From Tomocerus qinae (Eukaryota > Arthropoda > Collembola > Entomobryomorpha > Tomoceridae): a stretch of DNA of 64,000 nucleotides. The DNA is taken from positions 32,426,001-32,490,000 of the forward strand of contig CM034546.1 in NCBI GenBank assembly GCA_020055645.1. Reading direction: 5' to 3'. Below, piece by piece: positions 10,301-23,110 of the stretch; position 1 is the stretch's first letter, and every line of letters starts with the position of its first letter. A program made the translations under genes and the position numbers. Below the pieces are notes generated by a model. That model was not told the origin of the DNA. It did no database searches and worked only from the letters and a program-made list of their open reading frames with translations.

Positions 10301-13300
10301 TACCCTTTGGTATACAAAGTGTACAGTTTTATGCTAAGGGGAAGGGGAGGTTTTTAAATTAAAATTAGCTAGTATCTAAGGTCATTTTCAAAAACTCCGA
10401 CTCGTGATTCTCTTATTATGAAATAATAAGAATAGAATACAGGAAGTCTTGATTATTGCAACTGACTCTTCGAAAAACAAAGCAATTTATAGGACAAAAT
10501 CAGTAATTCCACTCCTAAAGCGGGGATGGAAAATATTTTAGACAATGGGAACACCAGTCAAAGCTGCTATTTAGTGTTCTGTGGGAACACCTTTGCAATC
10601 GTCAATACAACGTTGTATTCACTCAGTAATTGAAACGATTCCCAAGTTATTTTCTGAAAATCAAAATCCAGATTAAATTGTCGTATCCATTGTAATTAAG
10701 CAACAATTAAAAATATGAATCTTTCCGCATTAACAACATTTAACGGTAAAATATATTTAGATATGTCAGTGATTGTTGTGTGGAAAAATCGCCATAATGT
10801 TCAAAGTAACTGTGAAATTAGGATTTTTCTGCTATTTATACGAAAAAGTTTGCTTGCCTTTAAATGTAGGTTCATCTCGTTTCAATGATTAACTTTTCAG
10901 GAATTTAATATCTGCAGTTATCATCGCTCGCACTCTAAGTCTAGTTGGTATTGATACTAGTGTGTATCTAGTGTTTTAGGCAAGTTGTAGGGTTGTTACA
11001 AGAAAATTAGCGGTAAACGCACGGGGAGAGTTTTTGAAGGAAATTGTAAATTTACGAGTTTAATTTATATCTTGGTATCTAAATAATGCCTTGTTTTCGA
11101 GTTTTTCTGGTATTCTCACCGTATATTTTTCCAGGTTTTTCCCTGTTATATTTTTTATTTTATTGTTTTTCTTGATATATCTGGTTATAATTTATCATAT
11201 AACTACGAACTACAAAAGCTTAAACCAGATTATGAATATTTTAAAATGATTTATGTAGGTTACAATACCAGCAATGCATCACACGACAATGTACAGTACT
11301 CGAGTAAAGTTGTCATTTCCGAAATATTTATCCATTTTAAAATATGCTATTTTATCTTTATAAATTTAATAATTTTATTTTTTATTGGGGGCTGCCGCCC
11401 CAAACCCCTGCTTGGGGGACATAAATAGTTGGTATCCTTGTAGTTAGTAAAACACGAGCCAGCAAAGCGTAAATGTTTGTATTAGTAAAGTGGTAATGAG
11501 CATTGAAGATATGCATGCCCATTACAATTTGACATTTTCGATACCTGGAATCGCACTTAATGGTAATTTTTATCCATCCCTGAAATTTTCCTCATTGTTT
11601 ATTTGTTACAATCCCTGTAAGTACCCTCAAGCCTAATATATTTTCCATCCCTGGAATTGTTATCAGTACTCAGTATTTGCATTGAGATGTGAATGTAACA
11701 GGGATTATTGGGAATGGGAATACTACGTAACAGGAATAAATGCATTTAAATCCGACTTGAGATGATACCAGCCAATGAGCCAATTCAGTGCACTCCGTAC
11801 TTCGTATCTACGGAGATTGAATTAGGAAATGGAATGTTTTACAGTGTATTCCTAGTTCCATGAGTCTTTCCAGTACCCAATGACTATGACTATGATGCAT
11901 TGCACTAAGTAGCCAAGGAGATAAATTGGTGACCAAACAATTTCAAAATTCATTCTTCCGGTTCCTACGGCTAAAGTTGGCACCGGAAAGCTGATGTTGA
12001 CCTGGATCGCAACTCACCGACGAATGCTTTATCTTTTCGGTATCTTGCATTATTTCACAGAAATTACTAGTTTACGAGAAATCGGAGCTGACAAAATTTG
12101 AACGAGTACCTAATCGCATACTAGTGGTGAAACCACACATTGCCCTTCGGGCAATGCGCTGCCTGCTTTGCAGTTTCTCCCCGTATAAAAAATAACTGCA
12201 TAATATACTTGGTGTTTGACAAATAAATGTCGAAATAGGGTAAGGGAAACTATTTTATTAGGAATTACCACGTTGTACGTAGAGAAATTAAACCGAGCAG
12301 TTGGATTAATAGTGCTATTAAATCCAAATAGAGGAGCGTCTGCGTTGACAAGTTCATATTCTTGTCCAAAGAAAGAAATAGCTAAAATCAACGTATTTGG
12401 ATTTGCTCCCATCGTCTCCAGCAAAAATTTCAAATTGTCACTTATGTTCTCGTCATCTCTCTGTAGGGAAAACAAAGGGGCGTTGTGTCCAGAAGTTCCA
12501 TCTCCAGCGCGATGAAAGTCGAATCCTTTTAAGAAAACAAAATCGACAATTCGGCTATGCTGAACGACAGATTGAAATGTAGTTGAAATCGCCCTTCTCC
12601 TCTTGATATCGATCTCTGTTGCCAAGAGAAGTCCTTCTTTTTCAAATTCCTTCTTTGTCTCCTGATGAAATAGTAAATTAGATGGAAATTATAAATATGT
12701 CATAGTTAAAATAACATTATAAACAATAAAGCCACCGATGTTTTTTTAAGTGAGCTTTTAAACCAGTCATTTCTATTATAATGTACAATATTATAGTAAT
12801 TGGCCTGGTAGCCAAAAATTCCATCAACTATCACCTACCTACATATCACCTAACCTAAACTAACCTAAGGTAGAAGATGAAAAGATGAAGGTGACAGAAA
12901 GACGGCAAGTGTAAATGATATAGGAGTGATATATGTATAGAATAATATCCAAAACATGTACTACAATTATTTGAAAATTAATTATTAATGTTATACATTG
13001 TAGGCCATTTTATTCAGCCAGCCACAATAAACCATTGCCTTTACAGTGGCCTTTACAGTGGCTAGCCAATAATCATAAGATTGAACATGGTACCTGAAGT
13101 AGTTCTGTGTAGCCCCCTCGCACATGTTCACTTTTGTCTTCATAAAAGGTCGAACTAAAATACAGTCCATTAATACCCGCATCTCTGAATACAATATAAA
13201 GTAAAATCCTCCAATTAGATTAACTTAAAACGATGAAATAATATTAAATAATATGTTGCCCAGTTATATATAGCACAAGTTTGTTGGTTGTGGTTTCATG

Positions 13301-14908
13301 ATGAAGTGAGTTAAGACGTAGATTTACTATTTCTTCTACATACCTCAAACTCGATATCATATTCTTTATAAACGTGTTTCTATTTCTTGATCGTCCTGTC
13401 AGTTTTCTGATGAAATAGTTTCTGTCCTCGCCAAGGAAATTGAATAGAGTGATATCTGCTAGAGTCTTCAAATGAGGAAACTTGGCCACAATTACTTCAT
13501 ACTGTTTGATATCTACAATACAATTTAGCTGTCGTTTGAATCAGACTTAAAGAAACCAATTATTGAACTCATTCGGAACCACCACAATGCTAACGTATTA
13601 CTTGCACCCTAAGTTAGTACACATACACTTATTTTGGTATATTATAAGTACTTATTATTTGTATTAAGATTACAGATAACCGAGACTTTTTCTTTAAATA
13701 TTTAATATTGTTTTGTATGCCATTAACTTTTAAGGCGCAATGTATGTTGCTCATCAGTTCATCATTTCATTTAACATTTATATTATTATTATTATTACCT
13801 GTTACATTTTCCAAAGTGAAATTCTTAGAGACGAAAAAGTAGCTATACACTACATACGTGCAAAGATTTCCATCAAAAGAGTTGACAAATTCGGATACAT
13901 TATAGTCAACTCCTTTGAGTTTGCCCTCGAAGAATATCTTACATACAACGACACTATCATGACTGGAAATGGCTAGAAATACACCAAAAACGCATTATAT
14001 TTCGGTAGCTTCAATTAGGAAGTTTAAAACTCAATATCAAAATTGTTTTGTGAAACAAAATAAAACTGAATAATCACAACGAGTATAAAATTATTTTTAC
14101 TACAAGAATATTCGCAACAATCAGCAATAATGTCCAAAAACTGCAAACTATATTTCTATGTTTTGTTCAAAAAATAATGTTAGATTTTTGTGTCATGAGT
14201 ATTTCTTGTAAGATTGAATATTTACTTACACCAGGAAACAAAAAAGTACTCCTTTTTTACAAAAATGGTAAAAGGTACTACTTTTTCTTAAAAAAGCAGC
14301 CCTTTTGACCTTTATTACCTCATTTACATGTAAAGTGTAAGCAAATAGGGTACCCTGATACTTGATACATCAAAAAAAGTAAAATGGCAAAAAAGAACTG
14401 CTTTTATAAAACGTAACTCCTACATTTTTTATAAAAAAGGCAAAAGGTGGCTTTTTGTTCCCTAATTTACACTATAATTTAAAGTATTACTGAGGAAACA
14501 CAAACTTACAATAAATTTTTAATGCGACATGAGTTAAATCAAATACTGGTTCTATCGATATTGGTCCATTTTGATCAGCGTCTGTAAAATGAATAAAATG
14601 TTATCATCCTTACAACATTTTAAAATTCTTTTCCTAATACCAAATGCCAAATGATACCATTTTGGCAAAAGAATTTCGTTCGATAGTTTCTGTAACTGAT
14701 AATGTTCACAGTAAAACGTTATAAAAATCATGCAGCTCTTTATTTAAAATGACATTAATTTTAACTTAAAATTAATTGACTGCAATATAGATTTTTAAAT
14801 TATTACTAAAAGGAAATAAAAAATTCTCTTACCTGTTGGGTAGGCAATTAACGTTCCCCCTGAAAGTGTAGTTAGTATAAATACAAAAGGGCACACCTTA
14901 ACACTCAT
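7398..14908 (-). CDS. Receptor tyrosine kinase with a degenerate GH18 chitinase ectodomain
   Basis: Fifteen exons join in phase to 791 residues: 14908-14833, 14581-14510, 13972-13799, 13512-13344, 13184-13094, 12661-12269, 9846-9561, 9476-9355, 9062-8936, 8867-8664, 8568-8454, 8340-8235, 8155-8033, 7940-7729, 7503-7398. Residues 1-23 look like a signal peptide. Residues about 45-415 follow the GH18 fold: VVCKIFFEG (strand 1), [43 protein letters not shown], and [16 protein letters not shown]. The DGxDxDxE motif is replaced (N169, Y172, S174, T176). One membrane span lies at about 436-455, followed by RRK. The kinase has loop GSGAFG (508-513), K528, E545, HGD (648-650), DFG (668-670), activation tyrosines Y676/Y678/Y681, and [19 protein letters not shown] and a short kinase insert resemble VEGFR/PDGFR/FGFR-type kinases. 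The exon 10 donor (gttacg) is the weakest junction. Confidence 0.85.
10107..11065. mobile_element. Inverted-repeat transposon in the large receptor-kinase intron
   Basis: The outer 53 bp at 10107-10159 and 11013-11065 are inverted copies with a single difference (starting AATTAAACTCGTAAATTTAC on the left). Weaker complementarity continues about 20 bp further inward. A second short inverted pair around cttagcataaa / tttatgctaag lies near 10251-10340. No transposase frame and no clear target duplication were seen. Confidence 0.65.
11380..12100. repeat. Diverged dispersed repeat, sister of 22655-23110
   Basis: A gggggctgccgccccaaacccc-type start, a tatctacgga(g/a)a(t/c)tgaatt block and a ttcacagaaatt / tttacagaaatt block occur in the same order here and at 22655-23110. 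This suggests two old copies of one element. Boundaries are uncertain. Confidence 0.35.
14232..14470. mobile_element. Possible MITE in receptor-kinase intron 2
   Basis: Imperfect inverted ends aggaaacaaaaaagtac and ctttttgttccct bound an A-run-rich segment. No convincing target-site duplication was found. Confidence 0.35.
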
Positions 14909-16599
14909 GGCTTAATGGCTTGTACAAATCTATTAGTGGAAACTAACTGTGCACTATAAGAGGAAATTCAATTATGTTTAACTTATACTGGAGGATCTAC
15001 TGACGACTGTGACGACTGTCTATAAACAAATAATGTATGAGCCTACATTATGTCAAACAAACTTTTACAAAGTTAATGCGAATAAATAGAAGCCATGACT
15101 GACTGAAAATAATAAAAGCTACAAAAATAGAAAATAAGATAAGGACCAAGAAACCTACTAGACAATAACAGAAAATGATGTCATTTTCCCTCTAATTCTC
15201 AGCCAAAATATTTGTTGTGGTTTGCCGCTAATCTGACTAATGTACATGTAGTTTCGTATATTCCCCATTCCCCTTCGTATAAACTTTATTTGGCCACTGG
15301 GAAATAAGAAAAGTGCAAAGTGATAACTGATATCTCTTCGTTTGCGGACTTTTTTTAGGTATTTCACCCAATTTTTCCCAAATTTCTTGCAGTATATTTG
15401 TTTCCCACATTTCTGAAATGAAAAATTTCTTTAATTTCATATACAAAACCAATGAAACCATGTATATAGAGTTTAAGACATATACCGAGTGCTACAACTT
15501 GTAATCCTTCACATGACTAAACAAAAAATATTGAATGACTCAACGGGTCGTGTTATGTCGACGTCGCTCTTTAAGCTGTTCAGTCAGCTATGTAGGAATC
15601 AAGGACTTATTAAGGGGGGATGCTAGGCCCTGCTAGGGTGCTGTAGCATCCCCTTAATTTCCCAAAAACCCACTGGATATTTTCTCAAAATTAATAAAAA
15701 GTATTTTTATGAATAAGAAAATTCTTGTCTTATGTTCAAGCACCCCCTAAATTTGTGTTGTGGATACGCCCTTGATAGGCATAGTATGATATTTATGTTT
15801 ATAAATACACTTTCTCACTCTAATTTTTACTAGCATCAGTTATTTATCTATAGATGTCGGAAAGGTAGGAAAATCATTTCTTTTATTGTTGTAATGTTCA
15901 CAAATGTCTTTTGTCATCAAGCACTTGTTTAGATAGGGACCGGGGGTACGGCATCATCATCATCTTGATTATCCCCTTAGATTATTGAAAAATTCTATAG
16001 TACAAAATTCGGCAAGACTTTTCGTGGCTCTAGTGTTTTCTTTCTCACACACAACAGAGAATGAGACGAGTTTTTCAATTCCCATGCATTTCTCCCATGT
16101 ATTAATCCATTAAAAATATACCATACATCACAATCGCAATTGACATTGTAATATTATGGCGAATATTATTTAAGCATTTTCTTTGATTACTTAATTACAT
16201 TAAAATTTACAATATAATATTTGATAGTTTTTCACTCCGAGTCATATTATTATAAAATATCGTCATAAATACACAATCTTATAATATTTAAAAAATTAAT
16301 GGGGGTAAGTGCGACTAATTTACTGACTCGTAACGTAAGAGTAACAGACCAGCATCTTAGCTTGCCCAATAGTAATGATGAGACAAACTCAGCGCGGATT
16401 TGGCGAATGTTCAATTTTCTGCCGCGCCGAGTTTTGAGTGGCCAAAGATTATAAAAATTTAGTTCATGAATTTCATTTTCAAAGGCACTTTTAAACGCCT
16501 TTTGTTAGTTTAAAGTTTGGGGATGAGGCGGAAATATTTTTTGGCTTAACTCCTTAAATACTATGTTCACATCGTCTTCCCCAATTGGGCGAAAAGTCA
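14909..16599. other. Intergenic region between divergent genes
   Basis: This interval separates the receptor kinase start (minus strand) from the ZAD gene (plus strand) and should hold both promoters. It contains one old MITE (15600-15774) and otherwise AT-rich DNA. No further gene is seen. Confidence 0.5.
15600..15774. mobile_element. Old hAT-like MITE, related to copies A and B
   Basis: The left end caagg and right end ggatacgcccttg match the orientation and core of the CAAGCACGTATCC family. G-runs follow the left end and C-runs precede the right end. The adjacent octamers gtaggaat and ataggcat match at 6 of 8 positions, consistent with a decayed 8-bp duplication. Confidence 0.5.
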
Positions 16600-16619
16600 A
16601 CACACCAACCAACCAGCTG

Positions 16620-16895
16620 ACAAAATTTCGATTTACAATGCAAATGCAAACAATGAATAAGCAGAAGCAGCACTGAAATATTCTGAGAAACTTCTATCCG
16701 CATTCAACCGTTTGTTTTGTTTCTAACATTTAACATTGACAATTAGTGAATCCCACCAGCAACAGTCATCAGTGTTATCGACTGCTGATTCAAGTTCATC
16801 GCCTTCTACTAACATCTAAGGTAACTACCATTCTTTCTTGTCGGTCAACTATTTGGATTGTCATAAAAATTAAAATCTTTGTGTTGATTTTCCAG
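16620..16895 (+). other. 5'-UTR exon and intron of the ZAD gene
   Basis: A consensus donor (ctaag/gtaact) at 16821 and an acceptor (gattttccag) ending at 16895 delimit a 75-bp intron just before the ATG at 16913. The start of transcription is not visible. Confidence 0.55.
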
Positions 16896-16912
16896 CTTAG
16901 AATCCGTCAGCA

Positions 16913-19900
16913 ATGGCGAAGCAGTCTGCAGGGTCCCGCCAGAACTGTTTGTTCTGTTTACATCCAACCGAATCAAATTGCAAAGATACTCAAGACGGCT
17001 CCACAGTTGTTTACCGAGATGTTTTTGAATGTAGCAAAGATCTTCTGAAAGACAAAATAAATTATTCAGAATGGATTTACTCAGAAGATAATTTGTCTCC
17101 ACTCTGTCGCCAATGCTTCAAATCTTCAGAAGAAATGTATGAAGTAAGCAAAAAGCTTATGGAACTTAAGAAAACGTTGGATGAGTTGGTGGAAAAACTA
17201 ACCTTAGAAATAAATGATCGGCTATCAAAAATGAACGAAAATGAAGAACTAGGAATAATAAAAGTGGAAAAAGATGAAGTTGTTGAAGATGATGTCTATG
17301 CTATTGATGATGAAGATGATTATTGTCAACAAAAGTCAGAAAGCAGTACTAGTATCGGTTATCTTGATTCGGATGTCGATGAAAAAGAAGATCCATTGAA
17401 CTTGGATTGCATCAATGAAATAGTAGATGACGAATCTGTTGGACTAGACGAAGGATCTGTTGAACTCCCGGAAGTATATTTACATTGTAAGCTAAAAATA
17501 ACCATTAAACACTTTTATTAATATTAACCTGGTGACATAACCATTATAAACAATAATAAGGAACTACATAAAAGTTTAATGAAGAGCTTATACTAATATA
17601 ATTTTACGTTTCGTTTTTTCGTTATCGTAAATATTAAGAAAACTATTGTTAATTTAATATACTATTGGCTTGAATGGTATATGGCTTTGCATTGACTTCC
17701 TCATACCATGGCAATTTTTCAATTTTTCTGAATACAAACAAATGATATCTAATTTTTAGAAGTTTCTTTTCTTTTTTTACATAATTTCTAAAAGCAATAC
17801 TAAACGAATAAGAAACTTTTACGAAACATTTAAGTAATATACCAAATGTTGTCCTTTGAGAAAATAATTAATAGCTACTTCTGTGCGCTTTGAAATTTTC
17901 AGCCACTGAAAATCTGTTGGAGACTGACAAGCTAAAGAACTGCAAATCTTCACAAAACGGAAAATTAGCATCGATTCAACTCCCACGTGTAGTTTTACAT
18001 AGTAAGAGGTCTATTTTTAGTTCTTTTTTGATGATCGATGTACGTTTAAGTACTTAACCGCGCTGGCTGTTTTTCTTTTTAGGACTGGACCTGGAAAAGT
18101 ACAACCCTGCTATAACCCAATATCAAGGGAAATCCGCTTTAGGCAAACGAAAGGCGGCAGTGACAGCTGTAGATAATATACGAAAATATACAAATGTAAA
18201 AATAGCTAGTTCCAAACAGTTATCAGCCGACTATACTCCTTCCACAGACGTGAGGTTAGATATTTAATTTATAATGATGAAAGTATTAACCTACACTAAT
18301 GATGTAAATAAGTGCAATACTAAAATTGTTGATACGTATGCGAATAATGCGCTGGTTAGCCAGACCACTATCATTACAAATCTCTATTTTTATGCAAAAT
18401 TGACCAATGTGTCATTGTTGAAGACTAGCATTGGTCAATGTTTCATTTCTATTAACATGTAAATGTAACTATTTATGCCAATTATATTCTAACTATATTT
18501 CAAATAATAGCTAATATATAAATAATCGGTTAATGAATTTTGCAAACCAAAAATTACTTACAGGTGTAAATTATAACTAAGTAATGAATTGATTAAAATT
18601 AATTTATTTTGATATTTACAACTTTGAGTAATAGTCTGATGTAATTATTTCTACATTTGCAGAAATATTTCGAGTGGACAACCTTCAGGAATAGTAATTG
18701 GAAATCCAATAAATGTAATTGCTGTTCCTCTTATGGGACAAGAATTGACGAATTTAGTTTGCAGTATTTGCCAGGAAAATTTTATGGATCTTCAAAGTTT
18801 ACTTAATCACAAACAAGGAGGAGTATGTAAGGGAAGTGTTAGTACTCCCTCTAAAAAAGAAATATCTTCCGTCAAACGTGTTAGGAAAGTGAAGTCACTG
18901 AAGGCCAAACTGAAAATACATTGTGATGTTTGTGGAAAACCATTAATACGAAGGAAATCCGTGTTAGATCGTCACAGACTGACTCACAACGGGGAACATG
19001 AAAAACCATTCAAATGCTCGTCTTGTGAAAAAGGTTTCAATCAGAAATTCATTCTGGAAGAACATTTTTTAACTTATCATTCAGAAGAGTTCCCAAACGA
19101 GTGTAAAGTTTGTGGGAAAAAATGGAAAACAAAAACAAAATTACTTTCGCATATGAAAAGTCATTCTTCAAAAGGTCGTTACAGTTGTCCTATTTGTAAA
19201 GCAAGTTTTAAAAGCAGTTATAAAATGGAAGCACATAAAAATGGCCACGAGAGAAAAATATACACATGTAGTTTCTGTTCAAAAAACTATCCATCCGAGA
19301 TGAGTCTGAAGACACACAAAAGAATATACCATGGCAGGAGGCAAGACTATGTTTGTGATCATGAAGATTGTTCAAAAACTTTTAAGTTCCGCAGTCAACT
19401 TGTACTTCATTGTGCCAGGACCCATGGTGAAGAAATACAGGGTCAATTTGAATGTCCCAAGTGCCCAAAAAGACTTAATAGCAGCGCAGGATTGAGATGC
19501 CATATGAAATTGCATGGAGAAAAGCAATTTCAATGTACCGCTTGTGGAAAAACATATGCTTCGGCACATTCTTTAAAAAAGCATTCCCTCGTTCATCAAG
19601 AAGGAGAATTTGTATGCAGTATTTGTGGGAAGATAATGAGTACCCAGATAAAATTGTGGTCCCATAAGACACGGATGCATCGTTTGGCAAATTATCATAC
19701 GTGTGAGATCTGTGGATATCAATGCCAAACGAAATCCAGGTTAAAAACTCACACCGACACGGTTCACAAAAAAATTTGCAGGTACCAATGTGACATTTGC
19801 GGAATGTCATTTACTCTGGGTGCAAATTTAAGAAGACACGAAAGAGTACACAAAGCCCCTTTAGAACGGCAAAAATTTAGGTGTGAAATTTGTGGAGACA

Positions 19901-21285
19901 AATCCTTCACAGTTAGTGGAGGCTTGAAATTTCACCAGACTTTGTATCACTCAGCATACACAGAAGAAATTAGCCATTGTGACAAATGTGGAAACAAGTT
20001 TTCAAATGGATTGGAATTGTACAGACACAATCGAGTTCGTTCCACTAATCCTTCAATAACTGCCAAGAGTCAAATTCCTTACAAATGTCCTATTTGTGAA
20101 GCAACGTTTCAAATCCGTTGCGAAATGTTCCTTCATTATAGCAATGTTCATCCCACAGTAAATCTTCCTTATAAATGTGAAACCTGCCACATTGTTTTTC
20201 TTAGTCCTACCATTCTAAAACACCATGTTACGTCCAACTGTGGGAACGATGATAATCTCCCTAAAAATAATTATCCCTATAAATGTCCTTTTTGTGAAAA
20301 GCCTTACTTTGACAAACGCAATTTGGAATCACATATGAAAATTCATCATAAAAATGAACAAAATTTTGCAGAGATGCTTTCTTTTGCTACTAGTGTCTTA
20401 AATCAGCCCAAAATAGTAAGAAACAAATCGAAAGACAATAAACACCAATGTCATATTTGCGGAAAGGAGTACAGAAAGCCGGAAGACCTGAATGGTCACA
20501 TTAACACTCATACTGGAGTAAAGCCATACGTATGTGAGACATGTGGAATTAGTTACAGTAGTAAATCTAGTTTACGAAGTCATGAAAAGTTACATTGGGA
20601 AAATAAGCCTTCGTGTAATACTTGCGGGAAACAATTTGCAGGAGATCGTGAGTTACAACGTCATCAACAGTTAGTACATTTGAATGGAGAAATACTTACG
20701 TGTCCCACGTGCGAGAAAACCTTTGTAGGAAAATTTGAGTTGCAACGTCATCAACAGTCAGAACATTTGAAAGCAGAAAGACTTACGTGTCCCACTTGCG
20801 GGAAAACTTTTGCACAGTCCATTTCCTTGAAACAACATGAAAATTCAATACATTCGAATGAAAGGCCCTTCGTGTGTTCCACATGCGGAAAAACATTTGC
20901 CATACGTTCTCTTTTAAAAAGTCATGAACGAATAGTACATTCAAAAGAAAGACCTTTCATATGTGCCACTTGTGGAAAAACATTTTCAATACCAATTAAT
21001 TTGGAAATGCATGAGCGGATCCACACTGGCCAAAAAGAATTTTCATGCTCATTCTGTGGAAAAGCATTTACCATGAAAACCAACATGAAGAGACACGAGC
21101 GAACACATACAGGAGAAAAACCATATCAATGTAAATACTGTCCTAAAGCATTTGCTCACCCTACAGTATTACAAACACATCTGAGAATCCACACAGGGGA
21201 GAAACCTTATTCTTGCTCAATTTGTGGAAAGATGTTTTCAGATAGCGCCACCTTTTCTAAACATAAAAAAGTCCATAATAAATAA
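16913..21285 (+). CDS. ZAD-domain C2H2 zinc-finger protein, about 27 fingers
   Basis: Four exons: 16913-17486, 17903-18001, 18083-18254 and 18663-21285, in phases 1, 1, 2, giving 1155 residues. The N-terminus has the ZAD cysteine pairs CLFC (12-15) and CRQC (65-68). The linker is acidic (VVEDDVYAIDDEDD). The end of exon 1 (ELPEVYLH) and of exon 2 (QLPRVVLH) repeat each other. The last exon encodes about 27 C2H2 units, a few degenerate, with TGEKPY-type linkers mainly at the C-terminus. ZAD proteins are arthropod nuclear DNA-binding factors that dimerise through the ZAD. Tandem canonical fingers near the end probably give sequence-specific contact. The target is not predictable here. Confidence 0.9.
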
Positions 21286-21436
21286 AAAATGTTATTGGGA
21301 GACTTTCAAGATATATTAAATACTGAAACCAAATCATGCAAAATTCTTGTTCCTAATGTAATAATCCCAATGTAATATAATTTGGAATTACTCATTGAGT
21401 ATTTACACATGCTCAACTTTAATTCAAAAAACAATT

Positions 21437-22333
21437 TCATAGAGAGACGCAAGGAAAACCAGAAAACAAGGAAGAATAAAGTTTCTGGATAATCAGAATA
21501 TGGTGTGAATTAAAAAAACATATATGCCCCAGTCTCCCTGTTGAAATTGTTTTTGAATCATTTTTAGCATTGTGAAATCGGAAAGTGTGAGTGGAAGAAA
21601 TAGTGTGTTGTAACTTGTAATATTGTTATGTATCAAGATGTGTTAAATCGCAAATGGTCCCACTTCCACTAGATATACGAGGTAGAGACAAATGTAAGTC
21701 TCGGACTGCAAAATAGGAGTATCGTACTCATGAAAATGTGCTAATTCTCTACAATCAATTTTAATTGATTGTAGAAGTCTAAATTTTCGATTATCTCCAT
21801 CTGGTATCTGTCAAAGCCAACCTGCGAGATTCCCAGGAACTTTGGAGTTTTTGTCTTGCTTTAGCTTTTATGGGGTTACACGGCCACAATTTCCGTAATC
21901 ATCCCCATAGGGAAATTGCCACCATGGGGCGTCACACAAGCTAAGCAATAAAATAAATCAGACTGCCTGGAATTCCAAACCTATTTATTTATTTCTACTA
22001 ACCTTGGGACAAACCATTATTGTCATTTCGATTGTTTTCAGCAGACTCTAAATTTTCCGAAAGATATTCAATTTCTTTCTTATCCTGTCTGGTATTTTCA
22101 TATTTTTTAATTCATTTCAGAAGAACATTTTTGAAGGATTTTCAATATTATAATTTACAGCATTTGCTTATTAATTGTACTTTATTTATTACTTTACGTG
22201 AAAAGACGATTTTGAATTTGCAATTTCAACCGGGAGACTGGGGTATATATGTTTTTTTAATTCACACCATATTCTGATTATCCAGAAACTTTATTCTTCC
22301 TTGTTTTCTGGTTTTCCTTGCGTCTCTCTATGA
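21437..22333. repeat. Long inverted repeat, two 113-bp arms
   Basis: Arm 21437-21549 begins TCATAGAGAGACGCAAGG and arm 22221-22333 is its near-perfect reverse complement. Equal arm length and a spacer of about 670 bp suggest a non-autonomous DNA transposon. No transposase frame lies between the arms. The left arm starts about 150 bp downstream of the ZAD stop codon and may be in its 3' UTR. Confidence 0.8.
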
Positions 22334-22654
22334 GTTTTTTAAGTTTTTACTTGTTGATTTATTTTATAGTTTTAATTGTTTATATGTAATGTAGTGCTAT
22401 TGAACGTTAGGTATATGGCGGTATAAGTGAGAATATTAGGGATGTTGTACACAAAACAATATTTTTCCATTCATGGAATATTTCCCCATTTCTAAAAAAA
22501 ATTTCTGTCCCTGGAGTCTTTTTCAACCTTTAAGAAAAATATTTTATTATAAATATTTAGGTAATCCTTTTTGTCTCTGCAACCTTACCAGTGCACTGTA
22601 AATCATTTGTTCACAAAAGTATTAATAATATACTCTATCGAATGATATCAGTAT

Positions 22655-23110
22655 TTGGCTTTATGGGGGGCTCCGCCACCCAACCCCCGCTAGGGGAATG
22701 AAAGGTGAGTGTTGTGGTTGTAGTTGGTGGTACCAGCAGTAATTCAATCCTTTGGATTAGTAATATGCAAAGGTATTCAGTCACCTTGTGTATTACTATG
22801 ACAAGAGTGGATTGAGAGGATGTGATAGTGATGATACGGATTTGAAAGAGTAGTACAGTATACTACTACTTCACTACTGCACTGTATCTACGGAAACTGA
22901 ATTTGACAATTGAATTATGATAACCAAACAAGGTCACAACCGAATCTTCGGGCTCTAGCTTGAGAATCGTTCCTCCGACAGAGTTGCTGAATTAAAGCAC
23001 ACTCCGTCGAAGAATTGTTTACTAATATTGTCTCTATAATTTTTGCCCAGAAGTTTCAAGTTTTCGAGATATCCTTTACAGAAATTTTCGAACCCCCACC
23101 CAACCTCATA
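22655..23110. repeat. Diverged dispersed repeat, sister of 11380-12100
   Basis: Starts with tggggggctccgccacccaaccccc and carries tatctacggaaactgaattt and tttacagaaattttcg blocks in the same order as the 11380-12100 copy. Limits are uncertain. Confidence 0.35.

Noticed and set aside
19372..19810. Minus-strand frames inside the ZAD gene
   Set aside because: Antisense shadows of the zinc-finger exon with no start context or splice sites.
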